A stretch of DNA of 64,000 bases from Epiperipatus broadwayi (lineage: Eukaryota; Onychophora; Udeonychophora; Euonychophora; Peripatidae), in assembly GCA_028023455.1 (NCBI GenBank), contig JAQFVV010012994.1:1-64000 (forward strand). The letters are read 5' to 3'. How positions within the stretch are numbered: the first letter of the stretch is position 1; each line of letters begins with the position of its first letter. The position numbers and the translations under genes are program-made. Below the pieces are notes generated by a model. The model was not told the DNA's origin. It was given only the letters and a program-made list of their open reading frames with translations, and did not search any database. Positions 35,161 to 48,901 of the stretch are shown piece after piece.

Positions 35161-38100
35161 GTACAGAGGTGTTTGTTTTTTATTTTAATATTAATTAGTT
35201 TATTTTAGTTAAGTGTATGAAATAATGTAAAATATTTATAAGTGCATATATATAGAATAACCCAGATCTTTCTTGCTCATAATTATCATGCAAAGCTCTT
35301 TATGTATTTTAAATGCAAATCTTTTCTTTTTTTTAATTTTTTTTTATTGTTTCATATCTTTCTTGTCGCCTTTCAGTATATTAAATTCAGAGAATTATGA
35401 CAATCATTTAATTGCATGGATTGTTTAAAATAGATGAAGAAACTATCAAGCTTTTCCCATTCTACTACATTGCACTTCAAACTTCTAGAAATATAAACAC
35501 AACAATGGATAGAAATCCCCCAACATCAGAATGAATTTCCTAATCTTCACTCTGCAGTGATTAAGATATCACTTCTGTTTAATTCATCCCTAAGTACATT
35601 GCAATCTCTCTCTTTTAACAAAATCAAAGTAAGAGGCAAAACACAAGCTTTCCTGCCATATTTGTAACTATCTAGAATCTGGTTACATTGGATGCACCAT
35701 TATAGAGGCAAATTTAATTATTGAATCTTTTACAATTAGTGTAAAGTTACTATAATCTTAATCGATTTTTATTTTTATATAATATAATTAGAATCTTTTT
35801 TCTTTTTTTTTATCTCTGCACTTCTTTGTGAATATAAAGTGGCATTAATAAAAACTTACATTTAGTTATTTATAAAGCATTCTGTACTTTCGCTAGTGCC
35901 AGTCAGAAATGTAGTATTAAAAAATTATTTAAATAATGTCACATCAAAAGGAGTGAAAAATGCTAGTCAACTATTTTTTGACAAATATTAAAATAATATG
36001 GCATGAATAATTACATGCTGATATAGTACTGTTCTATGTCCATATTTCTTTTCAGTTTTTGTTTTTATTTGTGTGGAGCCACTGAAGCAATCCGTGAAAA
36101 TTAATCAATAAATTGAAAATAGTGGAATGTAGATTTTTGTAGAGTAGTTTAAAAATGAATAAATAAATTACATAAATAGTTGAAAAATTGAATATTTAAA
36201 ATATTTCATAATTGAAGAAGAAAACATTTTCCTGTATCATGTCAACTATCAAAAACATTGGTGATCTAAATAATTTTGTTTATCACTATTAATCAAAATA
36301 CTTTTTTTTTTCATTTTACCCTTCTTTTTATTATATTTCGCTGTTTCATTTTTATTGTTTTATTTTACTGTGTAACACATTAATTAATATTTTTTTATGA
36401 AAAATGTTTAAAAAATGTAATTTACAATTTATTTGTCCTTTAACATTGTATTTCATAAAACTCTACATTTACAGTTAACCTTTTTTATTATTATTATCCA
36501 TTTTGAAAGGCAAATAAGAAAATTTTAAAAAAAAAGTAATTTATAATTAATAAGATTTAAAAATATGTACTTTACAAATAATTTGTACTTTTACGAGAAT
36601 CAAATTTTCATTAAAATGTTCCATTTATTGAATAGTTTTTACAATATGGCTTTAGTGGCTTCATGCGGTGGGTAAAAACAAATTGAAATGAAAAGGGGGT
36701 GCAGAACACCTATTATTATATTGATACAAGTAATTGTACTTACTAAAATTTGTCAACGTAATTTTATTTAATTTACTAATTAATTTGATGCAAGTTAATA
36801 AATAAATATAATCACTTTGAACAAAAAATTTGCTCCTTGTTACTTGCCAATAAAAAAAAATTAAAGAAAACGAGACTGTGCATATTGCGATATTATAAAT
36901 TAATAAAATGTATGAATAATTTTTGTTTTTATCACCAAGATTGTATGATATATTTATTTATATTAAAGAATTCTCAGCATAAGTGATATCATTTCCTTAA
37001 GATGAAATTTTTGTTAGTTTTATTTTTATAAGACTTATTTATTCAGAATATATCTGTACATAGTGTCATGTGATGTACAATACTAATTGTTTAATACTAA
37101 CTAAATAATTATTACACATCCACTATATAAATATTTTTGTTAAATAATGCTAATTAGCATTTAAATAAATTTTTAATATGTAATTAAATTCTAAAACTTA
37201 ATAAAAACATTTGGCTTTGTTTTAATTTTATTTAAAAATTTCAAATATTAATTATTTAAAATTAAAATAAATTTTATAAAATAGCGTAAGAAAAATCATT
37301 CTTTTGGTTTGTATTCATATTTTTTTAATTTTTTGAAACATTGAGAATGAATGCGAGGAAAGATTGTGATAAAAATAGAACATATGGAAATAGTGATTAG
37401 AAAAGAAAAAAACCGGACAAGTTATATAATTAAAAAATCAACAAAAGACATTTCCTTAATTTTTTATAAACTGGAAGCAATGACAAGAGACAAATTTTGA
37501 ACGCAATAGGACTATTTTTTTTCTAAATGATAAAAGTAATGAAAAAAACAAACAATTTCATCAATTTCATAAGCTGACAATCCCTGAAACTGGAATTTTC
37601 CAGTAAATGATTTTGTTACAAGTAAAAAGTAGTGACAAAAAAGAAATTGAGGCAATTAACATTATGTTCTGCCCTTTAGTTGCTAAAAAACATTACATTA
37701 AAAAATTGGCTAAAGTGTTATGACAGATCATTCTTATGCTTATTAGATTATAATCTTGGAAAATTGAATTAAATTTCACTGAATGGAAAAAAAAATTGCA
37801 GGAAGTGACTATTATAATTCTAAAATTAAAAGTTGAGTATTATTTGTTATTATTGTTACACGTTTTACAGTTAGTTTTCAAAATGAACAGGACTGTAAAC
37901 ACCTAAATTCTATGCTAAAAGATAATGAAACATCATTTGCTCATAACATATCTTGTATAATTAATAAAATTGAAACAAGATTAAATAAATAGTCGACAAT
38001 TAATAATAGTCATCTGAAACAAATAAATACCTATATAAACCAATGTGGCAGCGATAGCATATTACTTATTGAAAATAATGGAAAATTTCTAGGTTTAGTA

Positions 38101-38518
38101 GAAATAATTTATTTAAGCCAATAAACATCACATGATCGCCATTTCTTATGCTTGCTTTGTGGCAATACATATAGTGAGTTTTGTGTTGTAATGTAGAAAT
38201 AATTTATAAATTTAGTTTTAGAGTGTTTATACATGTAAGATTAAAAAAATAAATCCATGATCATTATTTAGATTGGAGAATTTAAAATAAAAGTATATAT
38301 TTGTCTGGTAATAAAATAAGCAATTCTACATAAAATTAAAGCAAAGTAGATGTCACTAATGCAACTTGATTATTTATAAATGCTAGAACAACTAATGTTT
38401 ATTATAATGTGCATTGAAAAACTACTAGAAGAAGAAAACAAAAAAGTTGAAATTAGTAAATATTTCATAATTTTATATCTGATATAAAAGTACAAGTTTG
38501 AATTAAATGAAAAGCCTA

Positions 38519-38531
38519 CCCCCCCCCCCCC
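38519..38531. repeat. Run of 13 cytosines
   Basis: An uninterrupted C tract in DNA that is otherwise about three-quarters A and T, inside the NANS intron. Its length may be variable. Confidence 0.95.
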
Positions 38532-39492
38532 TTACATAATCCTACAAATGTTAGAAGAGATACTCAATGCATTGGCATACTTATTAAACACAGCATGTAC
38601 TTTGAGAAAATTGAAATACAAGAGTTATTGAAATGAGCACACGAAATAAAAATATATAAGCATATATTTGCTTGAAAATGACTTCTTTGAATTATAGTAG
38701 AAAACTTTTTTTTCTTCTTATATTTTAATACTATACAAATAATTAATTATGCTCTCTAAAAAGAGTGAAATGAATAATTATCCTTCAAAAGAATAACAGT
38801 ATCTCATTGCTTTATGGAATAAATAAAAGGTCATTCTTCAAAACCAGCAATTATCTCATGTTTTTATATTTAAATATGACTTACATTCACAAAGGGATAT
38901 TTTCTGCTTTAAACAGTGTATATAGCCAACTTTTATAATATATCCATTACTAATCATTTCTCTTAGAAGAGAGAAATCTTTTTTTTTTCTCTTTATTTAT
39001 TTGAAAGAGATAGTTTAATGTATAACTCAGGTAGTATACTGAAAATATGTACAAATTTTTAAACATTTTTTTTATTTAAAAAAAGAGCTTCACAAATGTA
39101 ATTCTTTTTTTTTAAAGTTTCTATTTATTTGCAAAACTAATGACAGAAATAATAATTGTTCAATAATTCAATATGTAACTCCAGGGGGATATGTAAAAAT
39201 CTTTATATATTGGATAAGCTGGTTACAAACAAAATTAAAATATCTTAATGTTTTTATATAACTAAAAGCAAACAAATGAATTAAATAGGTGTTACAAATT
39301 TCTTAAAATTCTAGAATCATTTAAGTTACTTGACTGGATTTTATAAGTGTATTCATGATTTTATAAAGTATCATTGAGCTGAATATATTTAATTTAGCTT
39401 AATGAAAGAATTCTATCATAATTGGATATCACTTATACATTTTATCATTTGCACTCATTAATATTAGTATCTCCATTATTTTTTTCTGTTAT

Positions 39493-42115
39493 CAGAGGTG
39501 GATCAAGTCAAGTGGGGACCTTATGCAGTAAAAATTTGAGGGCCCCTCAAACTCAACTTACAAAAAAAAATTCAAGAAAACTCTCATTAAGTTATTAACA
39601 AAAAAGAAAAGTATTCAAAAATGTCATACCATAACACATTAAACGAATTTATTAAAAAACATTTTTATATGAATTTCCATATTGCTTTATTTCTTGATTG
39701 CTTTATTTTTTGCAAATTCCTCAATTATTTTTTAGTGTCAATTCCACTTAAAACTTCCTGCTCTATATACAGAATGGCCATATTATTTAACCTTTCTCCC
39801 ATACTACTCATTAAATAATTTTTTACATGCTTTAAAACAGAAAATGATCTTTCTCCTGATGCATTAGATAAGGGAATTGTTAAAACAAAATTCAATAATA
39901 ATTCAACGTTTGGAAATGTGCAAGACATTTCTTTGGTGGTTCAATAGATGTCTGGTGTGGTTTTTATGGTGTCCTAGTTTTCTTTTAGAAATATTAAAAA
40001 ATGGTCAAATTCATTTTCAAAATTACAAACATCGATGTCATTTTTGTAAATATCCTTAAACTTTTTTATCACGTTCTTTTTTTTTTTTCTATTGATAAAT
40101 TCCAATCAAAAAATATTCAAAAAGGCTCTACAACAACTTCATATGTCTGAGTTCTTCAAGATAGTTCTGCCTTGGTGTTATCATAAATGACATAAAATGA
40201 ATTGACTATGAAATTTTATTTTATTGTAAATTCATGTCCGACTTTTTGTTTTCATCAAAAAACATTTTTCTCTTTTGTTGTCTGCGAGTTTGTCCATCTT
40301 CCACATTAAATGATAACCCTGATAAATCAGTTGCCTCTTTTTCTTTTTCAAATTCTTCTCTGAAATTATTGATAAAATTTTCTAATGACTTCAGTAGGAT
40401 AGATCCTTTCAGTAGCTCACACTCCACTGATTGCAGTGATTTACTAGTAGCATTTATTCTTTGTAAAATAGTATTCCAAATCACTGTAATTAGGGTGGTT
40501 TCATATTTGTCCATTTTCTTCAGAAGTGAAGTCACCTCCACTATGGTAACTTTTTTTTCTTTTGAATTACAAATTTCAATTAAAGCCTCTTTTACATGGG
40601 TGAAAACAGGTTTTATAGCTAATACTGCATCTGCTCTTGCTGACCATCTTGTATTAGAAACTCTTTTGACTGTGATGGAATGTTTACACATTTCTAGATT
40701 TCTGATTAAAATTTTACGATAATGGGTTGACACAGAAAAAAATGTGAATAAATTCTGCACAAACATAAAATACTCAATTGCAGTGCTACAACTTTCTGCC
40801 GTGAAATTTCCAATTAAATTTAAGGAATGATTAGCACACGGAATATAAACCATACTTGGGCTATGTTCTTTAATACGTGCTTGCAAATCTGAGTACTTTC
40901 CTGACATATTAGAAGCATTATCAAATGATTGTTCCTGACAGTTTTTAATATTTACTCCTAATTCTATTAAAGTTTGCAAAACTTCTTGTTCCAAATATGA
41001 AGACGTGTTTATCTATGGAAATGAATTCCATAAATCTTCCCATTATATTATCACAGGATGAAACATATCACAAAAGTTACTTGATCGATATGTGAAACAT
41101 TGGGAGTGGAATCAACAATTATACTATAATAAGTCGCAGATTTGATTTCTTCAACTATTTCCGCTTTTACTTGATTTCCAATAAGACCTACAAATTTGTC
41201 ACAAATAATCTGAGATAAATACTTTACATTTCCTTGTTCTTGGTTGGCATACTTTTGTAGATGTAACTTTAAAAACTTATTGTATTTGCTTAGATATTCC
41301 AAGCAGGTTAAATAATTTCCTTTCCTATTGGAATCTTTGCTTTCATCGTGACCCCTAAATGCTAATCCTAAGTGACTCAACAATTTCATTGTTGATACAA
41401 TTCTTTTCAAAACTTCTCTTCAGTAACATTTTTTTTTTCTATAATAGTTGAGTATCAATTCTACTGAATTTTGTTAATCTTTTATACATAGTACACATGG
41501 TTGACATGTGTTCTTTTGAAACTTCATGGTCCGATAAAATAACAGTTACTGATCTCCAATTTTGTAAAACAGTTATTCATTTAGACTTTATTGTTAAAAA
41601 GAGTTTGCAAGGGTAACACTAAACACTTTTGCTTGTTTCTGAAAATATCAGCCAATTTCTCTTTTCCATAATTCCATTTGATTTCTTTCTGTAGAAATGA
41701 ATAAGAAAGTCCTCTGTAATCCACTTCATCTCTGTCTTTATACACTGATTTTAAATTCTCTATATTCCTAATATTTTTTGGTTTGCTATTAATAATATGA
41801 TCAATAATAGCATCTGTTAATATTGTTGGCCATAAAATTATATCATTTATTACTTCAATGTCTATATCGAAGGATCTTTCTGGACTATCTCTACCTTCTG
41901 CATTTTTGCAATCCCATTTTTCAGTAGCAATTTCAACCTCGATTCACAATTTGTTCTTCTTCTTTCTCTTCTTTAGAAGTTTCAAACATAGGCAATTCTG
42001 AATTATCTGACATAAATGTCGATGGCGACTCTGTCTCTGTATTAACTTTTAAAAATTTATGCAATGAATTTCTTTGACTTTCAGCAATTTCCAGGTTTTT
42101 TAAAACATTTTTCAC
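39493..42115 (-). pseudogene. ZMYM1-like hAT transposase, multiply frameshifted
   Basis: Minus-strand pieces in family order. 42115-41933 is the acidic N-terminus. About 41880-41450 is a TTF-type zinc finger region in two frames, containing DIILWPTIL and VILSDHEVSKEHM. 41410-41051 is the DUF4371-like core with SIIVDST and DQVTFVI. 40994-40221 carries QSFDNASNMSGKY, PCANHSLNL and NTRWSARADA, typical of the RNase H-like catalytic core and insertion domain. 39928-39725 is the hAT dimerisation domain (LTIPLSNASGERSFSVLK...YL). At least four frame changes separate them. At the left end, CAGAGGTGGATCAAG from 39493 is a plausible hAT terminal repeat; I could not find its partner on the right. It lies antisense in the NANS intron and is dead. 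Confidence 0.85.
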
Positions 42116-44014
42116 TTTTCTACTACACTTTGATGTCTCTTCATTTTTTTGCTGTGAAGAAAAAAGTTTTTTTGTAAAATAGTTTAAAAGCTTTTAGCCT
42201 TGAAAACAATGCCTACTAAAAATATTTTTTTAATGATAATGTTCTTAAGATGTGTTAAGTTATAAAATTGATTTAAACTTTTGAATAAATTTTAAACCTG
42301 ATATTTTTAATTTAATTTGGGCCATCTCAATTCCCAAAAGACTTGGTAATTGTTTCACCTTAGTAGATTTTGTTTACTGTAAAATACATTTTAGAAAAAT
42401 ATTATTACAAAAATTAGATTTAAAACTTCACTCACACACTATATTGACACAGGTGCGCGGTGGCACCATTTTTATTTATAACTATTTTAATTTAAAATTA
42501 AGAATTATTAGAAACTTTTAAGTAATATTTCAATATATATGTATCTTGGTAATATGGGAACTTTATATATGTTTGTGTGATTTTTAATATAAAATAACAA
42601 ATTGGCTCATTTAGCAAAATAAAATGTATAATTTAAAAGATTTGATTTTAAATAAAATATACATGCTGTAATATATATATAAAAACCTATGATAGTACAG
42701 CTGTTTATTCACATATATTATCTGTGTGATGGTACATATATAACTGTGTTGATGCTTATATACATTTACTCATAGAGTTTAAATCCGGCAGAGATGGGGC
42801 TATGTGGGGAAAAATAGGTGAAACTTATATGAGGTCAGGAATATACCATTTCACTGAAGATAAATCAGCTTCAGAAAAACAGCAAAATTTATTTAGGATA
42901 TTTTTTTTCAAAAGCAGAGTATTTAAATTGAAATCAAATTATTATTTTGGGAAGGGTGGAATTTTTTGTGTAATTAAAAAATATATATACTTACTTAATT
43001 TGGGCCTATTTGTGCTATACTGTCTTCATCTCCTGATGTCCAGTTGAAAGTTAGAATCTTGCCAAAACTCAAATAAATTCCCTTCAAAAGCTTAAATAAT
43101 ATTGTGTTATATAGGAGGGTTGATTGTATACAAAAAAACATAATTTTCCTCGAATGCTAATGAAAAGACATTTTAGGACCTTAGAGGCTCTACTTGGTTG
43201 CTTACTGCTTAATCCTCTCTGTCTGTTATGTAATTTATTGCTACAGATAACTAGATAAAAAATGGAATTTTTTTTCCAGATTCTAATAAGATTTATACTT
43301 TTTTAAATAACTAGCCCTAAAGCCAACCCAATTAATTATCCATTATTAATCCATAAATGGAGTAACTATGCTTGTCTAGAAGTTTGGTAATTGGCAAACT
43401 TGAATAATATTTCTTCTCTTTTTTTATCTCACATGGGGTGAAAAACCTTTAGTCCTGTAGCGAACTTTTTTTTTTATAAAGTCCTTTTTATTATTATTAT
43501 TATATTGTATTTTCTATCATAAAATTAATGCCAATTTTCATATTGCATGTCTCTATGCCCATCACTCTTTTTTAAAAAATGCTCATTTGCTTTATTTTTG
43601 TATTCTTTAATTTTTTAAATCAAATTTAGTTAATTTAAAAAAAAAAAAAATCTTAATAATATAAAAGTATAGTCATATATTACTCATTTTGTATAATTCT
43701 TGATATATCTTCTAATTAATAATAATTAAGTACCCTGTTCATCACCCAATATTAGATAGTTAGCAGGCTATTAGTTATGGGCATAAAATCCAAATAGCTA
43801 TTACAATTTAATTTATTTATGCATAGTTGTTAAATAGCAAGAGAGTCAACCAATTTGATATTAGATTATTTGTTTATCACTAATATGCTAATAAAAAGAG
43901 ATTAGAGAAAGGAGATATTAAATATTTATTTATAAAAACAATTTTAGTTTATTTAAAATCTTGTTTTATAAAATCTTAGATTATTTTTATGTTTCCTTGT
44001 GATTATTAGTTCAG

Positions 44015-44215
44015 TAAACTTTTCTACTGATAGTAATGCTGAATTTGGTAGATATTCTTGTCCAACAGCACCTTCAGCATGATTGTTCTATTCAGCACTG
44101 AAAAGGATTTTTCTACAGATACACTTACAGAATCTAGATGGCATAGTAATCGTTCACTATAATTATTTAACAAATGCAAAGTCTCAACATAGTTGCTCAT
44201 ATTGCAGTAATGATT
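44015..44215 (-). pseudogene. Possible hAT dimerisation-domain remnant
   Basis: The minus-strand reading SVSVSVEKSFSVLNRTIMLK weakly matches the 'p.snas.ERsFS.Lkrik' block of hAT proteins. Only this block is visible, so it could be chance. Confidence 0.25.
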
Positions 44216-45344
44216 TTCTTTTATGACTTTGGATTGCTAATTCAAGTATCTATATAACATTCAAATATCTATAAAACATTTTACTAGTTTAACATTCCAA
44301 TGAATCAAAATATTTAAAACTTTATATATTTATAGCACCATAAGTAATTGAACAATGAAATCGCTTTCAAATGATTTAATAAAGTTTTGTGTTGTTTTGA
44401 GTTTTAATAAACTACTTAAAATATATTAATTAAAACTATTTGTATTTCAGTACATTTTGTTAATAGAAAAAAAAGAAGGCATAAGCCAACAAAATAATTT
44501 GTTTTTTAAATCCATCTTCTTAACCAAATTACTGTGTCAAAGTAGCTAATATTAAAATGTCGAATTGATTTTAATTTTTGTGTTCTAATTTTTCATTTCT
44601 GATTTTGGTGTTCTTTATCATTTCTTATTAATAGATTTGTTCATTTCAAAATGACAATGGCTCTAAGAAAATATAAATATATATACAAGCCAAAAAACAG
44701 ATTGAAATATTATTTTTAGCTTAACATTTTTTTTTTAAACTTAAATATTATTGACAGTACCAAATTTGCTAATTATATAATTCATTCATAGCATGAGACT
44801 GTCAAGAAAGTCTTTAAACTATTATCATGTCATGCCAGCAAAACAATGACATAAGTTCATATTCCTATATGTATTTAGTTCAAAATTTGCTTCCATGAGA
44901 TAAAATGCTGCATATATCTTTGCATCACTGTCAAACCACACTATCAAACAATGGCATAACTTCATATTATTCATGTGCATTTAACTTGGAAATTGTATTC
45001 ATCAGTTAAAATATTGAACTACTGTCACATCATACTAGCAAAATTTCAAAAATTCCTTTTATTAACACTTATACATAGGCTATAAAAGTTATGCCAATGG
45101 AGAAAAAAGATTATAGAAGCACTTCATTCAGGAAACAAGCTTCAGGACACGGACCAGCTACGATACATCAGTGCTTTATTTTGTAATTTTTTAGGGAAAG
45201 AAAAACTTATAAAATGTGATAAATATGAAAATGTTATTTTTAAAAAGTTGTAAATGTTAAGGACATAGAGAAGGGAATACTTCCTTTACTTTCATCAACA
45301 ACATATATATATATTTAAATACATGTATATTTTTTATATTAAGC

Positions 45345-47375
45345 AATGAAATTAGAAGAGACTTGAACTCAGATTTTAAAGCTTCCTACAACTATCCACT
45401 CCATCTTATACAACTGATACAGATGACCACATACATTTGAAAAAATATCTGATATACGTATTCGTGCTGAATTAGTAATCAGTTTAGTTCAGATCATCAT
45501 CTACCACACATAAAATCAATTATATATATGTGGAATATGATCTGGACCAACTGATGAGTGCTAAATACATATATTGGAGATCATTTATCTTTTTCACATG
45601 TATGTTCTATGTGTATCAGTTGGATAAGATGTAACAGATAGTTGTAGGTAGCTTGGAAGTCTTGAGTTCATGTCCCTTCTAATTACATTAAGTTTAGTAT
45701 AGAAAGATATACATGTATTAAATATCACATATTTACCATGTATCTCTCTTCTGTATATTTAAATAGACATTCCATATATGAGGGATCAGAATGACTTAAA
45801 GTTCATCATGGGTATAACAATAATATTGGCATCAACAAGAGCTTTGAGTGTTCCATACTTGAATTTTCAATGATATGGTTGGTGAAGAGTTGGAGAGTGC
45901 AGAAAAGCATGTTCATTAAAGTTTGAAGATTGACTATCTTAATATAAACTGAGCACTGATTGTATATATGTGTGGGAGGTGATGATCTAGACCAATTTAT
46001 GAGTGATGGTTCAGCACAAAATACATATATTGGAGATCATTTATCTTTTTTGCATGTATATGGTCGTGCATATCAATTGTATAAGATGGAATGGATAGTT
46101 GTAGGGAGCTTGAAAATTATATATATATGTGTAAGTATATATTAAGCAGAAAGGGATTGTAGTGTAGTAAATTGATACAGATATTGCTAGCCATGTAAAT
46201 TATTGATTGGTAACCTATACCTGATAGAGATATTATTATTGTATTCATTAGTCTTTTTTAGAAATTGGAGATATACTGGATAAAATGTGGTCTTGAAAAT
46301 GGAGTATTTATGACTGTTTTATCTTACATGCAATATGTGATTAATAATATTTTAATTAAATTAATATATATAATTAGAAGGGACATGAATTCAGATTTTC
46401 AAGCTCCCTACAGCTAAGCACTCCATATTATACAGCTAATATGCATGACCACATACATGTGAAAAGGATAAATGATCTCCAATAAACATATTTCATGCTA
46501 AACCAGCATTCATCAGTTGGTCCAGGTCTGCATCTCCCACACACATATATACAATCAGTGCTCAGTTTATATTAAGATAGCAAATCTTCCAACTTTAATG
46601 GTCAAGCTTCAATCTTTTTCACCCTGCAATTCTTCAGTGATCCATATCATTGAAAATCCAATCATGGAACACTCAAAGCCCTTGTTGATGCCAATAATAT
46701 TGTCATACACATGTTGACTTTAGTCACACTGACCTCTCACATATAGAACTTTTAATATGTCTATTTAAATATACAGAAGAGGGATGGGTAGAATACAGGC
46801 TGAATGTGTAATATTGATATATAGCTGTAGGGAGCTCGAAAGTCTGAGCTCAAATCTTCTAATTACATTAAGTTTAGTATAGACAATATATTTATATTTC
46901 AATATTACATATTCAGACTGTATTCTATCCATCACTCTTCTGTATATTTAAATGGACATATTAAGGTCCTATATGTGAGGGTTCAGAGTGACTTAAAGTC
47001 AATATGGGTATGACAATATTATCGGCATCAATAAGGGCTTTGAGTGTTCCATTATCAATTTTCAGTGATGTGGATGGCTGAAGAGTTGGAGGGTGGAGAA
47101 AATTGAAGCTTGTCCATTAAAGTTTTAAGATTTGCTATCTTAATATAAACTGAGCACTGATTGTATATATGTGTGGGAGATGGCGATCTGGACCAACTGA
47201 TGAATGCTGATTCAGCATAAAATATTATATTGATCATTTATCTTTTTTACATGTATGTGGTCATGTGTATCAGTTGTATAAGATCGCATGCATAGCTGTA
47301 GGGAGCTTGAAAGTCCAAGTTCAAGTCCCTTCTGATTACATTAAGTTTAGAATAGACAATATACTTATATTTGAA
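45345..47375. repeat. Array of tRNA-derived SINE family A in both orientations
   Basis: Four units: 45345-45535 (minus, partial), 45536-46125 (plus), 46373-46815 (minus) and 46816-47375 (plus). A plus unit runs: 'cattaagtttagtatag', an AT block, 'ctcttctgtatatttaaat', 'gcatcaacaagggctttgag', 'actgagcactgattgtatat', the core 'gaccaactgatgagtgctgg', 'tttttcacatgtatgtggtc', and a tRNA-like end. In the last unit the A box tagctgtaggg is at 47293-47303 and the B box agttcaagtcc at 47318-47328. The tRNA-like module is at the 3' end of this unit, next to the 'attacattaagtttag' start of the following one, so the head may belong to the next unit. They lie in the NANS intron, ending about 170 bases before the last exon. 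Confidence 0.75.
47293..47328 (+). promoter_or_regulatory. Pol III A and B boxes of SINE
   Basis: tagctgtaggg fits the A-box consensus TRGYNNARNNG at all but one position, and agttcaagtcc fits the B box GGTTCRANYCC at all but one. Spacing is 14 bases between boxes, shorter than in most tRNAs, so promoter activity is uncertain. Confidence 0.5.
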
Positions 47376-47542
47376 TAAGATATGAAAGCTGGTTTGCTAA
47401 TTAAATAATTGGAAATATATTTCATTGTTTGTTTCAATTTTATTTAGATTGATTTTTGTATTAATTATATACAACTATTTATAAAATGTAATGTAAATAA
47501 TATTTTATTTAAACTATTTTATTTTTTTTTGTATGTTTACAG

Positions 47543-47755
47543 TTGGGAAAAAGTATTGTAGCAGCTACCAAGATATTGAAAGATACTATTCTGAAGGAAA
47601 ATATGCTGATGATAAAAGTCGCTGAACCTAAAGGCTGGCCTGCAGAACTTTTCTATGATATTATAGGCAAGCAACTTAATCGAGATATAGAAGAAGATGA
47701 AAGCATTACTGAAAACGATATTATTAATGATAGTGATGAAGTAGTTAGTTCATAA
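47543..47755 (+). CDS. NANS: N-acetylneuraminate synthase, last coding exon (SAF domain)
   Basis: Acceptor tttacag (47536-47542) is followed by 70 codons and a TAA stop at 47753-47755. The exon starts with LGKSIVAATKI, as in the animal enzyme right after the barrel. It continues through TILKENMLMIKVAEPKGWPA and LFYDIIGKQLNRDIEEDESI to an acidic, serine-ending tail. This is the antifreeze-like SAF domain that caps the active site of the partner subunit in the NeuB-type dimer. The first codon is TTG (Leu) and is an exon boundary, not a start. Length and phase match the 34894-35160 exon, so both belong to one transcript. Confidence 0.95.
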   Translation: MGKSIVAATKILKDTILKENMLMIKVAEPKGWPAELFYDIIGKQLNRDIEEDESITENDIINDSDEVVSS

Positions 47756-47900
47756 ATGAGAGGAGGAAATTGTGGACTTTTTTTTTAAAGTGTTGTTATA
47801 GTATTTTACAAAGACTTTGTTCGACTCGTTATTTATGTATCATTTAGTAGTTCCTTTGTTATATCCTACTAGTAAAAATAAAATAAAAAATAGACATTTT
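47756..47900 (+). terminator. NANS: NANS 3' UTR with poly(A) signals
   Basis: After the stop codon the sequence is AT-rich. Two overlapping AATAAA hexamers lie at 47877-47882 and 47882-47887, about 125 bases after the stop. The cleavage site would be 10-30 bases further on, giving a short 3' UTR. Confidence 0.7.
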
Positions 47901-48672
47901 GTAACTTTATAAACTCCATGATTATGTGGAGAAAATTCTTTCCATTTATAATTGGATTTAAGTATTTCTGAACAGATGGCTAGAAATAGATTTAATAGTC
48001 TTTTCTTTACTTAGTAATTCGAATTTATGATTTTTTTAAAAAAGGCCATCAGGCTCAAACAGTTTGTGCCTAATATAATTAAATTTTCTTTTTTATCTTT
48101 GCATATTCTTACAGATTAATTATAACATTGATTTAAAATACAAATATTTGACCAAAAAGATTTGTTTTTCACTTTTAGTAATTAATAACAAACACAGCTT
48201 AGTATAATCAGTATGTATAAATTATGCTGTTCAATTGAGAAAAGCTAAACTATCACATCATTAATTAAACATTTGAAATTATTATTATTTTAATACAAAA
48301 GTAACTTTACAATGATAATAGACTTCTATATGTTATAAGAATTTTTTTTAGCGTTAATAGCAAGTATAAGTAAATACTGTTGAAAATTTTAAATGAATCA
48401 CAATGCCTTTTGCCATGAAACTTTTTAGAATCATAAAATGCTTTTCAGCAGATCACTTACCATACACACATATATTTTCAGTATTTTATCAATTACCTGT
48501 CCTTTTAAAAATTCTAATCTAGATCATCTTTCAAATGGAATCGGACAGCAAGATAGTCATACAAATAAGAAATAATCTCATACACTATTTGAAATATGTT
48601 AGAATGTGAATGCAGTCTTTATTACTAAGTAGACATACAATTTCTAAAAAATTGCCTTTACATAATGTAATA

Positions 48673-48901
48673 AATTACAATAGAATGACAGCCTGTTAAG
48701 CTAATTGCGCAGACGCTGTGAGAATGTTATTAATAAATGAATACCTTCGAACAACTACATGATATAGTATTTGTATAAGAGCAAAAAGGAATCCCTTATA
48801 CAAATACTATATCATGTGGTTGTTCGAAGGTATTCATTTATTAATAACATTCTCACAGCGTCTGCGCAATTAGCTTAACAGGCTGTCATTCTATTGTAAT
48901 T
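48673..48901. repeat. Near-perfect palindrome, 107 bp arms, 15 bp loop
   Basis: Arms 48673-48779 and 48795-48901 are reverse complements at 106 of 107 positions (the one mismatch pairs 48757/48817 region). The loop is agcaaaaaggaatcc. The arm contains 'cctgttaagctaattgcgca', which is GC-richer than the surroundings. No coding sequence. It would extrude as a single hairpin. Confidence 0.95.

Larger units (their letters stand above)
35161..47542 (+). other. NANS: NANS intron, 12.4 kb
   Basis: Starts gtacag and ends tttacag. It holds a decayed hAT element, a run of 13 C at 38519-38531, a possible second hAT fragment and a SINE array. 35170-39490 and 42120-45340 are otherwise AT-rich with nothing recognised. 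Phase 0 is kept across it. Confidence 0.9.

Noticed and set aside
47543-47545. TTG as a start codon for the 70-codon frame
   Set aside because: A perfect splice acceptor directly precedes it and the leucine aligns with an internal position of NANS, so this is an exon start.
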